A DNA stretch of 64,000 nt from positions 143,919,017 to 143,983,016 of the forward strand of contig NC_088099.1 in assembly GCF_036370855.1 (NCBI RefSeq). Reading direction: 5' to 3'. A program made the translations under genes and the position numbers. The DNA comes from Dromaius novaehollandiae (taxonomy: Eukaryota; Chordata; Aves; Casuariiformes; Dromaiidae). Of this stretch, positions 25,600 through 36,659 are shown in pieces. Under the pieces are notes generated by a model. That model saw nothing but the letters and a program-made list of their open reading frames with translations. It did not search any database and was not told the DNA's origin. How positions within the stretch are numbered: position 1 is the stretch's first letter; every line of letters starts with the position of its first letter.

Positions 25600-26815
25600 T
25601 CTGTAAGAAGGTGAGATATGGACTGAATAAGTGGCAATAAAGTGGATGGACAATTGGCTAGACTGCCTTACTCAAGAGGGTTGTGGTCAGCAGAACGGAG
25701 TCCAACTATGGTGGTGGCTTACTAGTGGTGCCCCTCTGGGATCAATACTGTTTAATGCTTTTATCAACAACCTGAGCAATGGGATGGAGAGCCCTCCCAG
25801 CAAGTTTGTGGATGATACCAAATTGGGAAGAAGTAGCTGATATGCTGGAGAGCAGGGCTGCTATTCAGAGGTACACTGACAGCTGGGAGAAATGGACTGA
25901 CAGAAACTTCATGACATTCAACAATGGCAAATGCTAAGTCCTGTATGTGGAATGGAATAACCCCATGTGTACAGTCTAGCCTACTGTCTAGAAAGCAGCT
26001 TTCTGGAAAGGGACTTGGATGTGTTGGTGGACCACAAGCTGGATATGCATCAGCAATGTGCCCTTATGGCAAAGAAGGCCAGCTGTGTGCTGGGCAGTAT
26101 TAGCAAGAGTACAGCCAGCAGGATGACAGAAGTAATTCTTCTTTATTCCACACTTGTGAAACTACAGCTGGAGTAATGTGTCCCCACTGGGGATCCCCAA
26201 CTCAAGAAATTAATTGACAAACTGGAGTGAGTCCAGCAGAGGGTCATCAGGACGGTTAAGGGGCAGGAACACATGATGTATGAAGAGAAACTGAGCTGGG
26301 TTCGTTCAGTCTTAAGAAGGGAAGGCCAAGGACAGATCTTTATTGCTCTACAGCTAACTACTGTGAACCAGATTCTTTTCAGTGCACAATGATAGGCTGA
26401 AAGGGAAGGGGCACAAGTTATAGCAAGAGAAATTCAGCTTAGATGCTATGAGCTGGGTTCGTTCAGTCTTAAGAAGGGAAGGCCAAGGACAGATCTTTAT
26501 TGCTCTACAGCTAACTACTGTGAACCAGATTCTTTTCAGTGCACAATGATAGGCTGAAAGGGAAGGGGCACAAGTTATAGCAAGAGAAATTCAGCTTAGA
26601 TGCTAGCAAGACATTTTCCACCATGATAGTAGTTAAGCACTGCAACAGGCTGCCCAGAGAACCTGTGTAAACTCCGTCCTAGCAGACATTTGAAACTTGA
26701 CTGGAAAAGGCCAGAGTCCTCTGATCTTAGTTGGATGCACTTTGAGTGGGAGGAAGGATGAGATGTCTTCCCAAGGTCCCTTCCAGCCTAAGTGACTCTC
26801 TGATTCTAAGGGGAA
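25600..26815 (+). mobile_element. CR1 LINE, 5'-truncated, RT thumb to 3' end, inactivated
   Basis: The + strand encodes broken CR1 ORF2 pieces: WMDNWLD.., SGAPLGSILFNAFINNLSNG (the PQGS..GP.LF.IFINDL motif, with the SGVPQG block changed), then FVDDTKLG, which carries the F-DD catalytic box of the polymerase. Later come SFLERDLDVLVDHKL, QQCALMAKKAS and ASRMTEVILLYSTLV. After about 26170 the 3' part continues to a tail with 'aaggtcccttccagcctaa' and 'ctctctgattcta' (26777-26817), the typical avian CR1 end. Stops and frameshifts interrupt the frame. The 3' part contains an exact 157-bp tandem duplication. Confidence 0.9.
26292..26605 (+). repeat. Exact 157-bp tandem duplication inside the CR1
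   Basis: 26292-26448 and 26449-26605 are identical base for base by my reading, joined directly with no spacer. Both start tgagctgggttcgttcag and end agcttagatgcta. A normal CR1 has one copy, so this arose after insertion, or is an assembly artefact. Confidence 0.9.
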
Positions 26816-27569
26816 GGGCTATGAGTTCAGCCCCACTAAAAACTATTACTTCTGGTATGAAACCCACTGCATGATTGGGATGTAAAATGCTTTTTATGTC
26901 ATCCCATGAAAGTAGCTGAGATTTTGGAATTTTCTCATTCTTTTAGTGGGTCAACATCAAGGCCTTTCTAACTTTTGTTTGATTTGTTTTTTGTTTTTCT
27001 AAAAGGGCATGAGAAGAGATTAGTTATTGATTAAAAAGCTCTGCTAAGATATATGTCCCTCTCTTTTCTGGGTTATGAGCAAATTCACCTTAGTCCCTCA
27101 TTTCCCAGATGAGTGCACCACAACTGCTCTCTCAGCTTTTATGAGGAGGGTCTTGATCTCTTCTGCTGAAACACTTTCAATTTGTCTGATAATTAAATAT
27201 TAATTGAACTTGAACCTGGAACTCTTTCATCCTGGAAGAGTGCCTTGATCTTCAGGACAGAGAGTTAGCATCCCCTCTACTCTCCCTTGCACAGCACATA
27301 CTTAATTGGGAAGAGCAGCTCCAAAAAGGGGATGGAAGACATTTTTCCAGGAAAACAATTCTGTTAGAAATTTCTGACAAGGTCTACTTAGCCTCCACAG
27401 TGTAGAACAATGCAGCAGCTTTAGAACAAAAAGTGAAGGAAAAAACTCACTCAAAGCGCAACTGATGAATTTGTAGAATTTAAGAAGGAAGTTGTGAAGA
27501 CAGAGAACTAATTACTGAGGTTGGAAGGTGGCCAGTATTTTGGGACTAATACACCTGAAATATGAAATA
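26816..27569. other. Intergenic spacer between CR1 and LTR
   Basis: AT-rich single-copy sequence; nothing recognisable. Confidence 0.6.
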
Positions 27570-27574
27570 TGCCC
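27570..27574. repeat. Target-site duplication (left), tgccc
   Basis: Identical to 28636-28640 and immediately adjacent to the LTR's terminal TG, marking the integration point. Confidence 0.85.
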
Positions 27575-27693
27575 TGTCGCGGTCCGAAAGGAGTCATTCA
27601 GGACGACCTCTCTCCCCTTGGGACCAACGACCAAGTTCGTGATGCCCTTGGACTGAATTAAGGTGAAACGACACCAGCCAACCAGTTTTAAGA

Positions 27694-27699
27694 TTTATT
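27694..27699 (-). terminator. LTR poly(A) signal (AATAAA on minus strand)
   Basis: tttatt on the + strand inside the LTR, about 120 bp from the LTR's 3' end, at the usual R/U5 position. It fixes the LTR orientation as minus. Confidence 0.75.
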
Positions 27700-27796
27700 A
27701 ACACAAAGATAAGGCATGTGGTCAAATAGGATAACCAACTAGCTAGACAAGTCCCGTGCCACACGTTTCAAACAGATTCAACAAAGGAGAGGGAAA

Positions 27797-27808
27797 GGGG
27801 GGGGGGGG

Positions 27809-27872
<64 letters not shown>
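27797..27872 (+). repeat. (G)14 followed by (AG)30 microsatellite within the LTR
   Basis: Fourteen G at 27797-27810, then an uninterrupted AG array at 27812-27872. A second 12-G run lies at 27936-27947. The long open frames on both strands here (Arg/Glu and Ser/Leu repeats) are by-products of the dinucleotide array. Confidence 0.9.
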
Positions 27873-27874
<2 letters not shown>

Positions 27875-28035
27875 ATCACCACCCGTGGATCCAGCGGCGT
27901 CCCGTTGGTCCTCTTCCTTTGGGAGTCTCAGCGGTGGGGGGGGGGGGCTCCCGTCTGGTGGTAGGTGGGTCCTCTTCGCACATCTCCAGTTGGGTACCTC
28001 CGAAGAGGGACGCCGAACAAAGAGATCCCTGGGCA

Positions 28036-28041
28036 ATTATA
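28036..28041 (-). promoter_or_regulatory. LTR TATA-like box
   Basis: On the minus strand the sequence reads aaagcTATAATtgccc, about 340 bp upstream of the LTR's poly(A) signal. That spacing suits a U3 core promoter, although the R region would be long. Confidence 0.5.
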
Positions 28042-28635
28042 GCTTTTTCAAATTAAGTTTCCCACCCCCGCGTGGTAGTTCAGACCAATAGTAATATTTG
28101 GGTCTGGGGTCTCCTGCTCCTTATTGGATCTCATCGTTGTTCCTAGGCAGGCTGTTCTTGTGTTGCAGTTTCTGCCGACAGGTGTGTCTTCATTCCTCGG
28201 GTCCTGCCATCATCTCTCAAGGTCTTGACAAAGAGGTGGTAACTCCAGCAATTAGCACTGTTTCAGATGCAAATTGCTGGTAACTCCCTTATCGTTCCCG
28301 CCTGCACCAGCTCTGGGGCCCTTTTCACACTGAACTAGGGAGTGTGGCCTAAGGCTTCAGCAAATTTAGCCACTCATGCCAAGCAAGTTTTATAGAAGTT
28401 GTGCTAAAAACGGACAATAATTTACAGTCCAGATCCCAAAGTCTCTGCCCGACTGTGGTCTCGTTCAGTGCAGGCTCGGTGTGTCCCTGGTGGTCTCAGG
28501 GAGACCATCTCGGGGTCGCAGCAGCCCAGTTCTGTTTCCGCCAGGGACAGATGGCTTGTTTGGGGTTATGGCCTGCCTGCACCCCATGCACCAAGAAATG
28601 TTTAAGGCAAAAAATTCATTCATCTGTCCGCCACA

Positions 28636-28640
28636 TGCCC
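28636..28640. repeat. Target-site duplication (right), tgccc
   Basis: Identical to 27570-27574 and immediately follows the LTR's terminal CA. Confidence 0.85.
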
Positions 28641-31600
28641 CAAGACAGATTATGATCATAAATGGTAGAGCTTTGCTTTTATGTTTCACACAGTAATAAG
28701 TCATTGATCTGACCAGCAACTTCCTTCAAAAAAAAGCAAAAATGAGACTTTGGGCTTTCAGCTCATGGGATGATTAGGTGTCTTTTAACTGTGATGCTTT
28801 AATCTGTGGCAAGAGAGACACTGGTAAGTGTACAACTTTGGAGCAGATTTTGTGAGCAGAAAACAAGATTAAAATGCTTTCAGTGATAAAGATCCTGGCC
28901 CTCAACTTTGCGTCATTCTAACAGTGCAAAAAGACATAAATCTGTCCTAAATATCACATTAAATCCTTGTCTGCTGATTCTTCACCATGCCTTTGCCAGA
29001 GGTAGTTACAGCTGGAAAATGCTGTGCTGTCATCTACATAATAGTGCCTTGGACATTGTTCTCAGTCAGCTAAGTCTGAAGAGGTGAACATCGGCCAAAA
29101 AACTGGCCCATGTCATTCTTACTCCCTTTCTGTCAGTTGAATCCAGACTGAATTCAGCTGAAAGTTTGACCTGCTCTCTGAAAGTATGCTTGGCTAATGG
29201 TCTGTTTCTGCTCAGCATGGAGAAGATGTGGCAAGGTACGAGGAACCTTCAGGCTTTCACGTTCTGGGAGCTGGCCTGCTATGACTCCGTAGCATTTACG
29301 GAGCTGCTTTCATTTACTCCTGATCTGGTTCCAATACAGGGTAGATGAAAAGGGGGTCTGTTCCAGCACAATCCTTTCTGATTTCTAGAATATACCAGCT
29401 GGGATGGGGCTAAGTTAACTCCTGTAATACTTCCACCAGCCCTCTTTAGTCTATTATGGAATTCTTTATGCTAGGGAAATTGTCTGGAAGAAATTCATGG
29501 CTCCTCTATTGCATTGAGGCATGCAAAGGACCACAACAGAGAATCTGACCATTGCATTATGGCAAAATGGAATATACGATCAGAAAAGATTGACTCTGAT
29601 CTTATGAGGCACTTATTTATGGAACAATTTATAAAAGTCTTGATATCAAGACTTTGTATTCCTGAATCCCTGGCTATGAAAAGGTTAGATCATTTGGTAT
29701 AATGGCATTGCCCCTTGCATCAATTATTATTTAAAACCTCTTAGACTCTGTAATACTAGTCTTAATAGTGCAGTATTTTGGAGTGTTCAGTAGTCCATCC
29801 CATGACTGAGAAGAGCTCTCCAGAGCTCCTGTGAAGCCATTTAATGTTGGCCTTAAAATCTTCTGCATAATGCTTTTTCACAATGAAGACTAGAGAAAAA
29901 TCTTCAGGCCTCTCAATATTGCAAAGGAAATCTGAGCATGACTTTGCAGGCAGCAGCTATTGTCTTACTTCTTTTGGGGGCTGTGCCCACTTCTCTCTTA
30001 ACCTTTTAGCTATCTTCTATTGCAGTGGTGAGCTCTTCAGGGCAAATATTGCTTCTGTCTGGGTGACCGGAGCCTGCCACAGCAGGTTTCTGGTCTCTGG
30101 GCACTACTGCAATAGACTAACACTACTAGATATCTGTGACAGGTATCTGTGCCCTATGGGGGCACAGTCATACTGTCATACTGTAAATAATGATGATAGT
30201 AACATGAGAACCAAGAGGAAAAGATATTCTTATGCTGCAAGTAATTACAGGGCATTTAGGGAGAGCATGTGGAACAGCAAGAGCCACACTACCTTGCTTT
30301 GTGTTAGCTATCACTGTTAGACTATGTTGACTTGAATGTTATGAAGACTTTTTATCTACTTCCCAAATTGCTCTGTGAATGCAGGAGAGGTTATGCTGGA
30401 TGGATCCGATGGTCAAAACCATTGATTTATCAGCATAACAGCCAGCTGCAGAAAGATTGATGCCAGCTGGTGGACCTTTTCCATGGGACAGAACTGGCAA
30501 AGTGCCTTCTACAAAGTCTCTCAGGCTATAACCAGTAGAATAGTGTCATCTCTAATGGCACTGGAAGGAGAAATAGACTGACTTGTAGCTAGTTGGCACA
30601 TGAGGCCAAAGGAGGCTTAAAGCTGCTTCTTACTGTAACATGCACCTGTGGGCATTTCCAAGGAACCTGAAAACACTTGGCTTCCCACAACCTTCTTGGG
30701 AATCCCAGGAAGCCTTTTGTTACAACACGTTTGCTGTCTTGATTCTGGATCTGTTCAAACACAGGTTCAAGACCCCAGTGCTGGAGGACAGAAGAGCTGG
30801 AGCACAGTGGAAGACACTGAAGCCATGGCTCTGTATATGATGGTAAGGCTCCTTACAGCCCTTCCGAGGAACTTGATCACATTTCTTTACTGCCTTTTCT
30901 GTGATGCAGTCATGTAGCTTGACCAAAACTTATAGAGAAAGGGTTACTCTTTTAGCAGCCTTTGTTCCTCACTGTGGCTCACCACGTATCTACCTCAAAA
31001 CACTGTCCCAGCACAGTGGAGGGAGTGTGCAGTGTGAAGGGACAGCCCAGACCGAGGGGAACATGTGCTCTGTAAGCCTACACGACACCAGAGAAATGCA
31101 TCTGGAAACAGTCTGGTGCACAGCCACCTCCCACTGAGGGAGTCAGAGCCTTCCCAGAAGTCCTCACAAAACATCCTTCTGCTTGAGACTCCTGCCTGGA
31201 TCCTTGTTTTGACCTTTGAATCTCACTTCCGTCTCTGTTTTTTTGTTTCCTATCTGCAGCCATTTATATTGACCCCATGCCTTCCTCAGCACATCCTTTC
31301 TTGGTGCTGAGGGGGAGGCCATCATTGTTAGTTTGCTAACAAAGTTTTTCTCAGAAAATGCTTTACCACATCCAGAGCCAGGATATATCTCCAGAGAAAA
31401 GCACAGCTTTCCTGAACTGGGCCACTGTGTTCAAATCAGGCAGGGAAGGTTTTTAAAGAGCTTCAGCAAAGTCTGCTGCTAAGCCTGTAAATTCTCAGAC
31501 CATGAGAGGGAGCTTTTAAAATGCTCTTCATGTACAGGAAAGCCTTTTGTCTTCACAAGTTCAATGCAGGCCCCAGTCCTGGCTGCGTAGTCCCAGTTGC

Positions 31601-33785
31601 AAGTGGGCTTTCACCCTTTGCCCCCTCTGCTCTCCACTGTTTGTTTGAAAAGAAAGATCCTGCCAGAACATAGTGATGTAGTCACCCAGTTTTAGAGTTG
31701 CTCTTATCTAGTGTTTATATTCTAAGAGTGCAGTGAATGGTCTCAAAAGAAGTCCGTTCCAGATCTGCTTGCCTTCATTGGTGACAGAAAATACAGCATC
31801 TGACGCATTCAAATGGATGACTAAGTCAAAGAGGGTTTATTTGCTTAGTAACAATTTTCCATCCCCACAATATTTCTATTTCATCTTTCACTTTTAGTAA
31901 ATCTTTAGATTTAGAAAGAAATCGTGTGTGAGAGACTATGCATGATTTGGGGGGGGAGTTATTTGTTAAATTATGAGCCTTAATAAATATCTTTATCTCA
32001 TTATGATAAGACCAGTATTTCTAATAAGCCTGTGGATATGGACATAATAGATCCATAACCGCAAGTGCATAACAGGAGCTTCTTATAGCTCAAAGACAAA
32101 GTGACAGGGTCAGCCACCAAACTGCCAAGGTGTCTTACATTTAAACAGTCAACTATGTCCCTGTGATCGTTGTCATCATGGGTTTATTTGACACAGAAGT
32201 CTTCTCTCATGCATCTAGTTTCCTGTCTGTGTAACTGGTGTCTTCACCAGATAAAAAAATCATTGGGAGGCAGTGAGGAACAAGGCAGAGTTTAAGGTAT
32301 TTCAGTTTCTTAATTGTGTTTCTAGATTATTGTGTATTCAGCATTGGTGGAGATGGCCTTATTAATAGTATCTAACATTTGAAGATCCAGAATTTCTCAT
32401 TTGCAAAACAACCCCATCATGATCTTATACATTTTGTCTCTATAAGCAATTATAACTATATAACAATTTGAGGTCCAGCTTGATGCAATATTCTTTATCT
32501 GGTAATCTTCTCAGGCTCTTTAAAATACTGTTCTTGAATGGGCTGTAACATTTTGACATACAGTCTTGCTTTTGGAAGATGGATTGGAATGTGTTTATCT
32601 TTAAGTTTGTAATTTTTATTACTGTGCAAATCTCCCTAGAGGGACAAGCAAATTTAATCTTTTTAAGAGGCCCTTTCAGGTTTATAACCACCATAAGCTA
32701 TATCCCATATGGGAACCCTTTGACAGTGTTTTGGAGCATTTCTCTGCAAACTTATAAAAGCTCAAATATCTGGTGAGTTCCGATATAGGCAGCTTCTGCT
32801 GAAATGCTCCAGCATCCATCCAGTACAATTTGCTTCTTCTTCATTTGGATCAATAATGGCAAATAAAGATAAATGTAACACATCAGACTCATTCAGAGTA
32901 CTATTACTGCTTTCTGACAAACTGTTGGCCAAAAAGAAGGACCCTGCAGGCAGTTTCTGTTAAGAAGAAAAAATATCAGTTATCAGTTATTTAATACAGT
33001 CGCTTTCATTTACAAAGAATGTGCAAAAGTCTGTTTCTTTGAGTACAGAAGAAATCAAACAGGAGTGACAGCATCTTGCAGCTGGGAACAAAGACATTCT
33101 CTTCACCAGTGCGGAGCCAAAAATCTGCATTATGGTGGGGGGATTTTTCCTGCTATGAAGAGTTCTGTGTCTGTCTGCACTTACTTGCTATCTTTTTTCT
33201 CTGCTCTGGCTACATGTCTTTCATAGCCACACAAATAGCTAATCACAGATAGCCAAAGAACCCCCTTTGCCTTTGTTCTGAGGTGAAAGCTTCATTGTTT
33301 GGTTACTTAGTGCCAAAAGGGATCCTAAGGCTTTCTGTAATCATGGGAAGTGGATATGTCCAGCCCCTAACATTACTTACTATTGTAATAGCTCTGATGG
33401 TGTAAGGACATAGACAAGGAAAGGACTGTAGGTCTAATTTTTCATTAGACCAACCCATGCAGTTGAAAACTATCTAAATCTTTGAGCACAGAAGGTTTTT
33501 ATAGATCTGAAACAGAAGCTGCAAATTTTATACTTAGTACAGCTTGGGAGCAATCACTCTGAGTTCAGTTTACTTTTAATAATCACTTTAACAGAATAAG
33601 GTGATGACACCTGTGAACCACAGGGGACATTAACAAGGAGATGAGAGGCTTTGGAGGCACAGGTAGGTAATGAGCACTCATCGGCCTGAGAAAGATTAGT
33701 AGGTGGTAGGATGTGTGAAACATTGCAGAATGACACTAAACAAATGTCTCTGCTGATTTTTAGTAGCCAGTAGAGGTGAATGATA
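28641..33785. other. Intergenic, no coding gene recognised
   Basis: Mixed AT-rich unique sequence. The longest open frame (29883-30320, + strand, 145 codons) has no recognisable domain or splice context. A short G run occurs at 31950-31957. I see no repeat family with confidence. Confidence 0.6.
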
Positions 33786-33790
33786 GTTCC

Positions 33791-33934
33791 TAGGCTTATT
33801 TTTGGTAGGTCTTTCTTGAGAACTGACAGGTAGAGATGATGCAGTTGTGTGAAAAATGTTCTTAGGCTTATTTTTGGTAGGTCTTTCTTGAGAACTGACA
33901 GGTAGAGATGATGCAGTTGTGTGAAAAATGTTCT
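33791..33934 (+). repeat. Exact 72-bp tandem duplication
   Basis: 33791-33862 and 33863-33934 both start taggcttatttttggtaggt and run to aaaaatgttct without a spacer. They agree at every position I compared apart from the single base bordering each unit. Not part of any repeat family I recognise. Confidence 0.85.
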
Positions 33935-34969
33935 CTCACTGGAAGCTGGCTTAAAGTGTCTTGGAAAGGTTGTCCTGGGGGGCAGTGGTCCTGGACTCTC
34001 TTCTTCAGAGAGTCTAACACATCACAGTTAGAATCTTCCAGACCAAATTCTGCAGTGGAGAAAATAGTTTAAAAAAATTCAAAATATAACCGTGTGATTT
34101 TTCTAGTGATTTTTCTTTTCTTGTCTTATCTTGTCTGATAAAACTTGTCCAATAATGCCCAACTCTTCCTAAATACCTTTTCTGACAAAGAAGAAAATCC
34201 ACACTACTGATTCCTTTCAGGTTAGTTTAGCTATGGCAGGGTGTGAGTGTGGTTATGTGAGGGTGTGGGCGTATGCATATGTTTATCAAAATCAGATAAC
34301 ACCAGAAAACTAATTACAGCTTTAACTGATGATGCCATTTCTTCTGTTGAAGAGAAGTTTTCACATGAATATGTCTTGCATTAGAGGTGAAATCAGATCC
34401 TCATCCCGCACTTGCTGTGTTTGGAGTGTTGCCAAAAAACGCCTTTAAAAAAGGCATTCCAGCTGGAGTATGTCACGGACTATTCTTGCTCCCAGCTCTG
34501 ATGGGCTTGAAATGGGGAGCTGGAATGCAGACCTCCCAGTCACACACAGGAGTGGCTGCGTTCAGCGGGCTCGCCTTACGATCTACTGAAAATAAGCACC
34601 AGGGCAGGGGCAATATCACATAAAGATGACAAGCAGAAATGGGCAAATGTATGTGCTGTGTGGGGGGAGCTCAGCAAATCTGCATCTCTACAAATCTACA
34701 TTTAACACTAGACAGGGCTGAAGTCAGTGTAATGATTAGCTGGGATTTACACGTATATACTTGTACTGAAAAGTTCATTTTATTTCTTTAAAAGGCAATA
34801 TCCCCACAGAAGAGCAGACTGTCTAAAGAATACAGTGAAAAGCAAAGAGAGAAAGAAGCATCTGAGTAAGATGAGAGTTTGATCATAGAAAACTGCTCAA
34901 GGATGAGCATTAGATGCAGAATCCTCTTCATTCATCCTCTGGCTAGTCCGCTTTCCCTTAGAAGGAGAG
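33935..34969. other. Intergenic, no coding gene recognised
   Basis: Unique sequence; a TG-rich patch lies near 34238-34285. No gene or known repeat seen. Confidence 0.6.
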
Positions 34970-35161
34970 ATGAGAGAGGAAAAAAGTGTAAGTAAATATA
35001 TTCTGAGCTGGGATAATTTCATTTTTAGTTCTTTGTTTCCAAAGTTTGTTTTAAACAACCGGACATCACCCTCCCCTCAAGCAAATACTTCCTACTTCCT
35101 TTGGTATAATGTCAGATTGAACCTGGAATATCTTTTAGAGATCATGTTAAAATGGTTCTAT
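34970..35161 (+). repeat. Local duplication, copy A (uninterrupted)
   Basis: About 190 bp that recurs 783 bp to the right at 35753. Shared landmarks in order: atgagagaggaaa.aagtgtaa, atatattctgagctggg, ggataatttcatttttagt, a variable purine/pyrimidine middle, ctacttccttt.gtat, and cctggaatatcttttagaga to aatggttcta. Copies differ by scattered substitutions and small indels in the middle, so the duplication is not recent. Confidence 0.85.
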
Positions 35162-35752
35162 TGTTGCCTGGTAACTGTAGTGAATATTAACTAAGTAGAA
35201 CAGTCTGTAATAATAAAAATGTTGACCTCTGTGGTTGCTGACAGAGCAATATTAGATGAATCTCACTGATATTTAATTTGCACCCTGAAATGCACCTATT
35301 TAGGGAGGGGAAAAGCTGCAAAGCTGATATTGATGAGAAATTCTTCATTTAAAAACACTCTTTATTAATGATTCAAAACATGCAGTTCCTAGGAGCTGTA
35401 AACAAGTTCAGCATTCTGTGCACTAATCCATAACCATTATCGTATGTAGGGAACAAGAAATTACTCATGAACAGATGTTCTCTCTGCCAAACCCATTCAT
35501 TTAATGCACATTTTACATTCCATGTCCTAGTTAGCAGCTTTCTGTGGCGGGTGGTTTACATGGGATGAAAGGATGGAAAAGCAGGGATTAGTTTGCCTGC
35601 AAAGGATCAATGTCTTCAAGTTTGTTCTGGAGTCTTTTCTATCTTGCCCTGCACTGGAAGAGCTATTCAACTTGGCTCTTGGCTCTAAGCTACTCTTACT
35701 ATGCTGGAGGGCTGAGAATGCTGGACTGTATCTTCTGAAGGGAACTACCCTA
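35162..35752. other. Spacer between duplicated copies
   Basis: Unique AT-rich sequence; no gene or known repeat recognised. Confidence 0.6.
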
Positions 35753-36221
35753 ATGAGAGAGGAAAGAAGTGTAAATAAATATATTCTGAGCTGGGGATAA
35801 TTTCATTTTTAGTATTTTGTTTTCAAGGTTTGTTTCAAACAACCAGATGACTTCCTCCTCCCGCCCCACAGACACAAATATTTTCTACTTCCTTTAGTAT
35901 CATGTCGGATTGAACAGAATCACAGAATCACGAGATGATTGAGGTTGGAAGGGACCTCTGGAGATCATCTAGTCCAAACTCCCTGCTCAAGCAGAGTCAT
36001 CTAGAGCACGTTTCCAAGGATTTTGTCCAGACGACTTTTGAACATCTCCAAGAATGGAGACTCCACAACCTTTCTGGGCAACCTGTTCCAGCGCTCAATC
36101 ACCCTCACAGTAAAAACACTTCTCCTTATGTTCAGACAGAACTTCCTGTGTTTCAGTTTGTGCCCATTGCCCTTTGTAAAACCTGGAATATCTTTTAGAG
36201 ATCATGTTAAAATGGTTCTAT
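35753..36221 (+). repeat. Local duplication, copy B (split by a CR1)
   Basis: Same sequence as 34970-35161, but interrupted after ...cggattgaac (35915) by a 264-bp antisense CR1. It resumes at aacctggaatatcttttag (36180) and ends aatggttcta. Copy A reads straight through (agattgaacctggaa), so it preserves the pre-insertion state. Confidence 0.85.
35916..36179 (-). mobile_element. CR1 LINE 3' fragment, avian type, antisense
   Basis: It starts with the reverse-complemented CR1 tail agaatcacagaatcac, then gattgaggttggaagggacc, gatcatctagtccaaactcc, and on to gcccattgccc at the 5'-truncated end. This is the standard avian CR1 3' end with a short (264 bp) truncated body. At most 3 bp (aac) repeat at both borders, as usual for CR1. 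The boundaries are unusually exact because the empty site survives in copy A. Confidence 0.95.
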
Positions 36222-36554
36222 CATCTTTATGTTTCCAGACACAGTGAAGCACTGTGACATGCCAAACTTGTTCCATTACCAGAGAGAGCTTCATCATTAA
36301 ATGTGTTCTGTGTACTGAGCAATACTGAAGCCTGGCTATCCAGGAATGCTTATGTCCAGAGAAGAAAACCACCTTGCCACAAGTTATAGGTGAACTTTCA
36401 AGGAAAGGTATGCCAAAAGATAAGGGTGGAGGAAAAACTACTGCTCAAAGTGGGAATAATTTCAAAGTTACTTCACATTTCTCAGGGCTTAGTTCAGTCA
36501 ATTTTGTGTATCTCCAACTATGGAGATGCTAGCACCTTTCTGGGGATGATTTGC
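36222..36554. other. Intergenic spacer
   Basis: Unique sequence between CR1 copies; nothing recognised. Confidence 0.5.
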
Positions 36555-36650
36555 TTTAGTTGACCCTGCTTTGGGGGGGCGGGGGTCTAGACAATATCTG
36601 GAGGTCCCTTCCAACCTCAGTCATTCTGTGATTTTCTGATTCTGTGAACT
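36555..36650 (+). mobile_element. CR1 LINE 3' tail, sense
   Basis: A G-rich stretch (gggggggcggggg) followed by tctggaggtcccttccaacctc and the terminal gattttctgattctgtga: the CR1 3' end in + orientation. Only the last ~100 bp is recognisable. Confidence 0.8.
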
Positions 36651-36659
36651 GTTACAAGT

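Larger units (their letters stand above)
27575..28635 (-). mobile_element. Solo LTR of an endogenous retrovirus, ERVL-like by target-site length
   Basis: The ends are TG (27575) and CA (28634-28635), flanked by a perfect 5-bp target duplication tgccc (27570-27574 and 28636-28640). Read on the minus strand, a TATA-like box (TATAAT, + coordinates 28036-28041) precedes the expected transcribed part. This holds a long CT/GA microsatellite and an AATAAA poly(A) signal (27694-27699), followed by about 115 bp of U5-like sequence ending CGCGACA. No internal retroviral region and no second LTR lie nearby, so recombination has left a solo LTR. The 5-bp duplication favours a class III (ERVL) integrase; the family cannot be named without a library search. 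Many intact CpGs suggest a fairly young insertion. It encodes nothing. Confidence 0.88.

Noticed and set aside
25631-26176. Open frames resembling a reverse transcriptase, considered as a domesticated gene
   Set aside because: They are short pieces of a CR1 ORF2 separated by stops and frameshifts, with a decayed PQG motif; a dead LINE copy.
27743-28091. Long overlapping open frames on both strands with Arg-Glu and Ser-Leu repeats
   Set aside because: Produced by the AG dinucleotide array inside the solo LTR; not a protein gene.
29883-30320. 145-codon + strand open frame with several Cys and His
   Set aside because: Cys/His spacing fits no zinc-binding motif, and there is no gene context.
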